From contig NZ_JANLCM010000001.1 in NCBI RefSeq assembly GCF_024979235.1, positions 62,001 to 126,000 of the forward strand: a stretch of DNA of 64,000 nucleotides, given 5' to 3'. The stretch comes from Herbiconiux aconitum (GTDB lineage: Bacteria; Actinomycetota; Actinomycetes; Actinomycetales; Microbacteriaceae). Below the pieces are notes generated by a model that was not told where the DNA came from, did not search any database, and saw only the letters and a program-made list of their open reading frames with translations. Numbering within the stretch: position 1 is the stretch's first letter; every line of letters begins with the position of its first letter. Position numbers and translations under genes: made by a program. This document shows positions 58,594-64,000 of the stretch, piece by piece.

Positions 58594-59913
58594 GTGGAGA
58601 TCGAACGCCGACCTGCTGTCGACGAGACGCAACGTGCTCTCTACGAGGAGATCGTCGCGGGCCTTCATTCCCGCGGACCGAACGGGCGCATCCTGTTCAG
58701 CGTGTCGACGGATCGGCTGAGCGAAGGCAAGGGTGACGTCTACGTGGCGCTGGGCCTGGCCAAGTACCTGTCCCGGCTGGGCTGGGGCGTCGGGCTCTGG
58801 CCGATGTCGCAGTGGGGCAACGACATGGACGACGACGTCGACGTCGTGGTCTCGATGTTGGAGCACTTCGTGCCCGGGCTGATGCCTGAGAGCACGGCGC
58901 GGATCGCGTGGGCGCGCAACTGGACCGACGCGTGGGCCGAACTCCCCTATCTGGGGCAGTTCGACGCCGTGTGGGCATCCTCCTCCGCCGCTGCCGAAAG
59001 ACTTGCCGCCGCCTACGGCCGACCGGTCGATGTGGTGCCGATCGCCGCCGACGCCGAGCTGTTCGCCTCGGGTGACGATCCGGTCGAGATGACGGTCGCG
59101 ACCAGTGTCAACAGCTGGGGCAACGCCCGGCAGATCGACTCCGTGCTGGGAGAGTTGGCCGCCCGCGTCGACGTGACGATGTTCGGGGCACGCCATCCCG
59201 ACCAGTCCATCCCGCACGCGGTGCACGCGGGGGCAGTCAGCTACTTCGGCCTGCCCGACGCCTACCGGCGCAGCCGGATCGTGATCGACGATCTGATCGA
59301 TCAGGCAAAGATCTACGGCAATCAGAACAGCCGGTTGTTCGAATCCATCTCGGCCGGCGCCTTGCCGATCACGAACGTGCGCGACGGGCTGGCGGAGCTC
59401 GGCCTCGAGTCGGTGCCGAGCTACGACAGTGCCGCCGACCTGATCGAGCAGGTGCGCAGACTCACCAGCGACCCCGAGCAGTACCAGGCGCTCCTCGACG
59501 GCCTGCAAGACGTCGTGACGGCACGACACACCTTCGAGGTGCGCGCCGCCGAGACCGATCCGCTCATCCGCGCGGCGGTCGCGTTCGCGGCCGCACGCGG
59601 CCCGAGGCCCGAACTGTTCCGTTGGATGGCCGCGGAGCGCGCCCAGCAGATCTTCTCCTCGACAATCTCCGATCAGCGGCAGATCGAACTCGAAAGTGCT
59701 GTAAAACGCGTCGAGCAGCTCGAAGAAGAACTCGTTGCGGCATCCGTGCGCCTCGACGAGCAGACGGCTCTCGCACATACCGCGGCGGTCGAGCTCGAAG
59801 CCTTCCGGGACCGCCGGATTATGCGTGCAGAAGTCGCGGTGCGGAAGACTCTCGACGCGGCGAACCGCGCACCCGCCCGCGTGCGGACGATTCTCAGCGA
59901 CTGGTCTCGGTGA
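58594..59913 (+). CDS. Glycosyltransferase (GT-B) with C-terminal coiled coil
   Basis: This protein of 439 residues begins with GTG at 58594, with AAAGGAG nine bases upstream; a GTG at 58534 is an alternative. The N-terminal domain has RILFSVSTDRLSEGKGDVYV and ALGLAKYLSRLGWGVGLWPM, and the C-terminal domain has GNQNSRLFESISAGALPITN followed by VRDGLAELGL. The last 80 residues form a coiled coil (SAVKRVEQLEEELVAASVRL) and a basic end. Coiled-coil tails of this type can position wall-glycan transferases. It is divergent from its paralogue at 57471. TAAGCT at 58542-58547 is a possible -10. Confidence 0.85.
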   Translation: MEIERRPAVDETQRALYEEIVAGLHSRGPNGRILFSVSTDRLSEGKGDVYVALGLAKYLSRLGWGVGLWPMSQWGNDMDDDVDVVVSMLEHFVPGLMPESTARIAWARNWTDAWAELPYLGQFDAVWASSSAAAERLAAAYGRPVDVVPIAADAELFASGDDPVEMTVATSVNSWGNARQIDSVLGELAARVDVTMFGARHPDQSIPHAVHAGAVSYFGLPDAYRRSRIVIDDLIDQAKIYGNQNSRLFESISAGALPITNVRDGLAELGLESVPSYDSAADLIEQVRRLTSDPEQYQALLDGLQDVVTARHTFEVRAAETDPLIRAAVAFAAARGPRPELFRWMAAERAQQIFSSTISDQRQIELESAVKRVEQLEEELVAASVRLDEQTALAHTAAVELEAFRDRRIMRAEVAVRKTLDAANRAPARVRTILSDWSR

Positions 59914-59920
59914 CCTGACA

Positions 59921-59926
59921 TACTAT
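59921..59926 (+). promoter_or_regulatory. -10 hexamer TACTAT upstream of the epimerase gene
   Basis: TACTAT lies 69 bases before the preferred epimerase start, just after the upstream stop codon. No good -35 is visible, so the promoter is tentative. Confidence 0.3.
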
Positions 59927-59995
59927 GAGTGAAATTCATGAACGACTGACGGATCGCTGCGCGCGGACCCTTCCCGAATCCGAAAGCTGGTGACC

Positions 59996-60922
59996 GTGCG
60001 CATCGTCATCACCGGGGGCGCCGGTTTCATCGGCACCAACCTGAGCCGTGTGCTGTCACGTTCGGGCGATAACGAGATCATCGTCTTCGACGACTTCTCC
60101 GGCAGCGACCGGGCGAGGCTCTCGGGCCTGCCCGTCACCGTCATCGAGGGCACGGTACTCGACCGGGTCGCGCTCGACGAGGTCGTGGCCGGGGCCGACG
60201 CCGTCGTGCACCTCGCCGCGATCGCCTCGGTGCAGGAGTCGGTACAGAATCCCCTTCACGTGCACGAGGTGAACGTCACCGGAACGCTCAACGTGCTCGA
60301 GGCTGCGAGACACGGGGGCGGGGTGCACGTGGTGCTTGCCTCGTCGTCGTCGGTCTATGGCGGCGACCCCCGGCTTCCCACCCGGGAGAGCATGCTGCCG
60401 CGCACCGAGAGCCCCTATGCCGTGACCAAGCTCGCGGCGGAGTCGTATGCGCTCACCTGGCAGCGCGTCTATGGTCTGCCCGTGCTGGCCTTCCGCTTCT
60501 TCAACGTGTTCGGGCCGTTGCAGCACGCCGCTTCCTCCTACCCGGCGGTCGTGCCGGCGTTTCTCGAGGCGGCGGTCGCCGGCCGAACGCTGCTCGTGCA
60601 TGGCACGGGCGAGCAGTCACGGGACTTCACCTTCGTCGATTCGGTCTGCGAGACCATCGCAGACGCGGTGCTCCGCAGGGTGTCGTTCGACAGCCCGGTC
60701 GACCTGGGATTCGGTGTGCGCACGAGCCTGCTCGAACTCATCACCATGATCGAGGGCGCGCTCGGGCAGACGGTCGATGTCGAGTTCACGCCCGCGCGGG
60801 TCGGCGACGTTCTGCACTCCCAGGCCGAGGGGGCCCTGCTCGCGCAGCTGTTCCCCGAGCTGAGGCCCGTGTCGCTCGCAGAAGGACTCGCAACGACGAT
60901 CGCGTGGATGCGGTCGCGCTGA
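59996..60922 (+). CDS. NAD-dependent epimerase/dehydratase (UDP-glucose 4-epimerase-like)
   Basis: This extended short-chain dehydrogenase of 308 residues acts on a nucleotide sugar. It opens with MRIVITGGAGFIGTNL (Rossmann Gly motif), has VVHLAAIASVQESVQNPLHV, catalytic Ser in ASSSSVYGGD and Tyr-x-x-x-Lys in SPYAVTKLAAESYA, then FRFFNVFGPLQ and TGEQSRDFTFVDSV. This layout matches UDP-glucose/GlcNAc 4-epimerases of wall loci. GTG at 59996 gives the standard N-terminus and has GAAAG nine bases upstream; GTG at 59990 is two codons earlier. The next gene starts one base after the stop. Confidence 0.9.
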   Translation: MRIVITGGAGFIGTNLSRVLSRSGDNEIIVFDDFSGSDRARLSGLPVTVIEGTVLDRVALDEVVAGADAVVHLAAIASVQESVQNPLHVHEVNVTGTLNVLEAARHGGGVHVVLASSSSVYGGDPRLPTRESMLPRTESPYAVTKLAAESYALTWQRVYGLPVLAFRFFNVFGPLQHAASSYPAVVPAFLEAAVAGRTLLVHGTGEQSRDFTFVDSVCETIADAVLRRVSFDSPVDLGFGVRTSLLELITMIEGALGQTVDVEFTPARVGDVLHSQAEGALLAQLFPELRPVSLAEGLATTIAWMRSR

Positions 60923-60923
60923 A

Positions 60924-61727
60924 ATGGCCCGCCCGAGGCTGCCTGCGGTCGTCGAATCCACCGCGAAAGCGGTCATCCGGCGACGGCTCCTGAACGGTCG
61001 ATTCCGCTCGACCGACTTCGTGTACCGGCCGGGCGAAGGCGCCACCGTGGCCGTGCTGATGTGCCTCTGGAACCGCCGGGAGCGGCTCGCCGACATGCTG
61101 CGCCTGCTCGATGCCCAGGAGGGAACACCGTCGGTGACCCTCTACCTCTGGAACAACAACAGGCTCGACCACGACTACTACATCGAAACGCTGCGCGGCT
61201 TCCAGCCATCGGCAGGCGGAGCACTCCGCGAGGTGCGGATCGTGAAGACACCCTACAACCTCGGGTCGATCGCGCGCTTCTACTGGGCACGGGCCCTCGC
61301 GAAGGCGAGCGAGCGGCCGATCGTCGTCATCGACGACGACGAGAACATCGAGTCGAGTTTCGTGGCCACGGCCCTCGCCGTGCATGAGCCGCGCGTCGCG
61401 CACGGGTGGTGGGCGTTCACCGTGCAATCCGACGACTACTTCCACCGCGAGCCCGCCGTGGTCGGCGGCCCGGTCGACCATCTGGGCCCGGGCGGCATGA
61501 TCTGCGGCTCGGAGCTCTTTCTCGACGACGCCTTCTTCACCGAGCTGCCGCAGCGCTATTGGCTGCTCGACGACCTCTGGTTCACCTGGTTCGCGAAGTC
61601 GCGGGGCTACACGCTGGCGAAGCTCCCGGTGGAGATCGAGTTCGTGTTGGCCGACACCAACCAGCACTGGGCGCTCGGCGACCTCAAACGCGAATTCTTT
61701 CGCTACCTCGCCGCCAAGCGCCCCTGA
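60924..61727 (+). CDS. Glycosyltransferase family 2-like protein
   Basis: This protein of 267 residues has an N-terminal GT-A pattern, VAVLMCLWNRRERLADMLRL, a strand LYLWNNNRLDHDYY instead of the common VDDGS, and the donor-site acidic run RPIVVIDDDENIESSFVATA. Later parts are GGPVDHLGPGGMICGSELFL and LDDLWFTWFAKSRGYTLAKL. It is therefore an atypical GT2 relative. It starts one base after the epimerase stop and probably uses the epimerase product. Only 3 bases separate its stop from that of the convergent protease gene. Confidence 0.82.
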   Translation: MARPRLPAVVESTAKAVIRRRLLNGRFRSTDFVYRPGEGATVAVLMCLWNRRERLADMLRLLDAQEGTPSVTLYLWNNNRLDHDYYIETLRGFQPSAGGALREVRIVKTPYNLGSIARFYWARALAKASERPIVVIDDDENIESSFVATALAVHEPRVAHGWWAFTVQSDDYFHREPAVVGGPVDHLGPGGMICGSELFLDDAFFTELPQRYWLLDDLWFTWFAKSRGYTLAKLPVEIEFVLADTNQHWALGDLKREFFRYLAAKRP

Positions 61728-61730
61728 CCC

Positions 61731-64000
61731 TCACCAGCCGCAAGCAGAGAGGGCGGCGACCGAGTCGTTCAGCGAGTTCGGGCCGCCGAGAAGCACCACC
61801 TTTGTGGCCTTCAGTGACGCGATGTCGGCGATCACGCCGCGCGGCACACAATCGGTGGGCACCACGTAGAGCGGGGCGCTCGACTTGCCGGCCAGCACAC
61901 CGCCGGCCAGCGCATCCGGAAAGTTGAAGCCGGTGGCGAGGTAGATCGTGCCGCTCGTGTTGTAGGTGGCTCGGTTGATGGTCAGCGAGGCCGCGAAGCG
62001 ATCGGCGCCGGCCAGCCGGGTGACGGATGCGACGGTGCCGAGCGAGGACTGCACCCCGGCCGACACCGAGTTCGGGCCGCCGGCGATGGTGATCTTCGTG
62101 GTGCCGAGGGTGCGGAACAGGTCGAGCGTAGCGGCGTCGGCGGCCGACCCGGGCCCGTAGGCCAAGACCACGGGCACCTTCTTCGACCCCGCAGCCGAGC
62201 TGGCGGAGAGCGCGTCGGGGAAGTTCGTGCCAGTCGCCAGGTAGCCGCTCGCCACGGTGGCGGGCGCCCCGCCCGCGCCGGTGCCGAACGCCGCGAGCGC
62301 GACGGCGCGCGAGACCTCGTAGCGGTCGGCGCCCTCGATGCGGGCGACATCGGGCACGAGCGCCCGCAGCGCCGCGACCACGGGTTCGGAGATCGAATTC
62401 GCCCCGCCTACCACGACGATCTTCGCTGGCTTGAGCCGCGAGATCTCCGCGGAGACGGCCGGGAGCAACTGGTCGGTGGGCGTCAGCAACAGCGGGCCGC
62501 CCTGCTTGACCGCGGCCGGTGCGGCGCTCAGCGCATCCGGGTAGTTGCCACCGTTCGCCACGTAGACGACGGATGCGGCGGCCGGGTAGGCGCGCTGCGA
62601 CACGGTCACTGCGACGTCGTACCGGTTCGCGCCGCTGATCCGTTCGACGGCGGGCCGGGTGGGCAGCAGCTCGTAGCTGTCGGTCGCGGTCGGCGAGAAC
62701 GTGACGTCGCCCCACTTCGATTGCACGGTGAAGGTGTGCTTGCCCGTGCGGGCAGCCGTCGGGATCGGCACCGACCATTTTCCGGCCGCGTTGGGCGTTG
62801 CGCTGTACGCGGTGCCGTCGATGGTGACGATCACCCGGTGCCGCGGGCCCGCGAAGGCGAGCGTGCCGCTTATGGCGTCGCCCACGAAAGAGGGCCGCAC
62901 GTAGCTCGGCGACTCCAGGGCCACGCCGAGCTCCCAATTCGGCAGCGTCTTCGTGATGCTCGGCGTTCCGTCGGTGGTGAGCAGCGGGAAGAATGCGCTG
63001 ATGGCGTTCGGCTGAGAAGAGCAGGTGCCCGAAAAGTCACCGGCCGAGCCGAGGCCGAACGCCGCGTTGCCGATCAGCGCAGCTGAGCCGCTGTCACCGG
63101 GCAGCATGCAGACATCCGTCAGCGTGAGATTCACGTATTGCGGGGTGCCCTCGTGGTTGTAGAGCGGGAACGATTCGTTGACCACGAGGATCGTGCCGCA
63201 GGTCCAGCCGGTGGTGCGGCCTGATTTGCAGAGCGGCGACCCGACCACGCCGGAGGTGAGGTCGCGCACGGTCACCGGGGTGCCCTGCGTGAGCGCGCCG
63301 GTACCCCCGCCCCAGGTGGAGACCAGCGGCTTCGAGCTCCACGACGACGAAACCGCGACCGCCCCGACGTCGGAGCCGCCGCCGTATTTGTATTGATCGG
63401 CGATCGGCGCACCGATGATCCCGCCGCGCGACGGCGAGGAGCCGGCGCCGGCCTGCTTCGACTCGTAGTAGTAGGTGCCGGAGGCGTGATCGGACTCGAT
63501 GCAGTGCCCCGAGGTGATGAACTGCTCGAGCGGATACGGCTTGTAGCGCCCCGTGAACCCGGCGGTGCACACGTAGGTGGTGCCCTGGGCGAGGAACTGG
63601 AAGCCTTGGCCGCCGATCAGGTCGGCGAGAGGATCGAGGGTCGCCGTCGAGTAGTCGGGCACCTCGGGTTCGCCGCGTTCCGCCACGGCGCCGAGCGATT
63701 GGATCAGCGACGCGTCTTCGTCGCTGCCGACGTTGACGACAAGCTGCGTGCCGTCGAGTCGGGAGCCCAGCACGTCCATCCCGTTCGCCGTCAGGGCTTC
63801 GACGACGGCGGCGGCATCAACTGCGGCCTGCGAGCGGGCCAGGTAGTCCTCCGGCGTCTCCCCCAGATCGCGCTCCACGGCGTCGACCAGTTCGGCCGGG
63901 AGCTCCTCCGCCTCGCCTATGAACTGTTCGCCCGAGTAACTCGACATCGTGGGCAGCTGACCGGCGTCGATCTCCTCGACCGGCGGCGTGTCATCCCGCG
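61731..64000 (-). CDS. Secreted S1 (streptogrisin-like) serine protease with three CWB2 repeats; 5' end outside window
   Basis: The gene runs off the right edge, so signal peptide and true start are not seen. From the edge inward there is an alpha-lytic-type prodomain (ELPAELVDAVERDLGETPED, VEALTANGMDVLGSRLDG), then the protease with His in FITSGHCIES, Asp in GGSDVGAVAVSS and Ser in MLPGDSGSAAL. An Ig-like segment follows (VIVTIDGTAYSATPNAAGKW) and then three tandem cell-wall-binding type 2 repeats of about 95 residues (RISGANRYDVAVTVSQRAYP, VARIEGADRYEVSRAVALAA, VTRLAGADRFAASLTINRAT). The enzyme is expected to be secreted, self-processed and held on the wall glycan. Its substrate is unknown. 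Confidence 0.95.
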   Translation of the reverse strand, partial: RDDTPPVEEIDAGQLPTMSSYSGEQFIGEAEELPAELVDAVERDLGETPEDYLARSQAAVDAAAVVEALTANGMDVLGSRLDGTQLVVNVGSDEDASLIQSLGAVAERGEPEVPDYSTATLDPLADLIGGQGFQFLAQGTTYVCTAGFTGRYKPYPLEQFITSGHCIESDHASGTYYYESKQAGAGSSPSRGGIIGAPIADQYKYGGGSDVGAVAVSSSWSSKPLVSTWGGGTGALTQGTPVTVRDLTSGVVGSPLCKSGRTTGWTCGTILVVNESFPLYNHEGTPQYVNLTLTDVCMLPGDSGSAALIGNAAFGLGSAGDFSGTCSSQPNAISAFFPLLTTDGTPSITKTLPNWELGVALESPSYVRPSFVGDAISGTLAFAGPRHRVIVTIDGTAYSATPNAAGKWSVPIPTAARTGKHTFTVQSKWGDVTFSPTATDSYELLPTRPAVERISGANRYDVAVTVSQRAYPAAASVVYVANGGNYPDALSAAPAAVKQGGPLLLTPTDQLLPAVSAEISRLKPAKIVVVGGANSISEPVVAALRALVPDVARIEGADRYEVSRAVALAAFGTGAGGAPATVASGYLATGTNFPDALSASSAAGSKKVPVVLAYGPGSAADAATLDLFRTLGTTKITIAGGPNSVSAGVQSSLGTVASVTRLAGADRFAASLTINRATYNTSGTIYLATGFNFPDALAGGVLAGKSSAPLYVVPTDCVPRGVIADIASLKATKVVLLGGPNSLNDSVAALSACGW

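Overview
The window is 64 kb of GC-rich chromosomal DNA from a Gram-positive actinomycete, most probably a member of the Microbacteriaceae. The evidence for this is a WhiB2-type regulator, a DUF3499 protein beside a DUF5719 protein and a 1,176-residue glycosyltransferase, cell-wall-binding type 2 (CWB2) repeats on a secreted protease, and many genes whose -10 hexamer lies 6-8 bases before the start codon, as in leaderless actinobacterial transcripts. I see no tRNA, rRNA, CRISPR array, insertion sequence or prophage, and codon use looks even throughout.

Bases 1-19400 are mostly housekeeping and regulatory. A DUF4350-MoxR-DUF58 operon is followed by SpoIIM-like and RDD membrane proteins, which often accompany MoxR/DUF58. 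Next come S-adenosylhomocysteine hydrolase (ahcY), a MerR regulator with a coupled membrane protein, DUF3499, a metallopeptidase-family protein without HExxH, the large glycosyltransferase with DUF5719, WhiB, a GlxA-type AraC regulator, mannose-6-phosphate isomerase (manA) and an acyl-CoA dehydrogenase. Two families of short intergenic repeats cluster around the DUF58 gene.

Bases 19400-61730 form one very large cell-surface glycan region. It has two tandem O-antigen-ligase/polymerase-like proteins, a flippase-like protein, about fifteen glycosyltransferases or glycosyltransferase-like proteins, a polyprenyl-phosphate sugar synthase with DUF2304, six polytopic proteins that look like GT-C enzymes (among them DUF2142 and PMT/GT39 types), a GtrA protein, a nucleotide-sugar dehydrogenase, two sugar epimerase/dehydratases, an acyltransferase-3/SGNH protein, a WbsX/RgpF cassette and an ABC polysaccharide exporter (wzm/wzt). 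Inside it lies a secreted protein with six tandem repeats of about 98 residues that I cannot assign. The region therefore appears able to make, export by two routes (Wzx/Wzy-like and ABC-type) and decorate wall glycans.

The right edge is the 3' part of a secreted streptogrisin-like serine protease with a prodomain, an Ig-like segment and three CWB2 repeats. Its 5' end is outside the window. The most interesting points are the two intergenic repeat families (one with covarying hairpins), the six-repeat secreted protein, the pair of convergent overlapping paralogues at 37457-40770, and the dense set of GT-C candidates.
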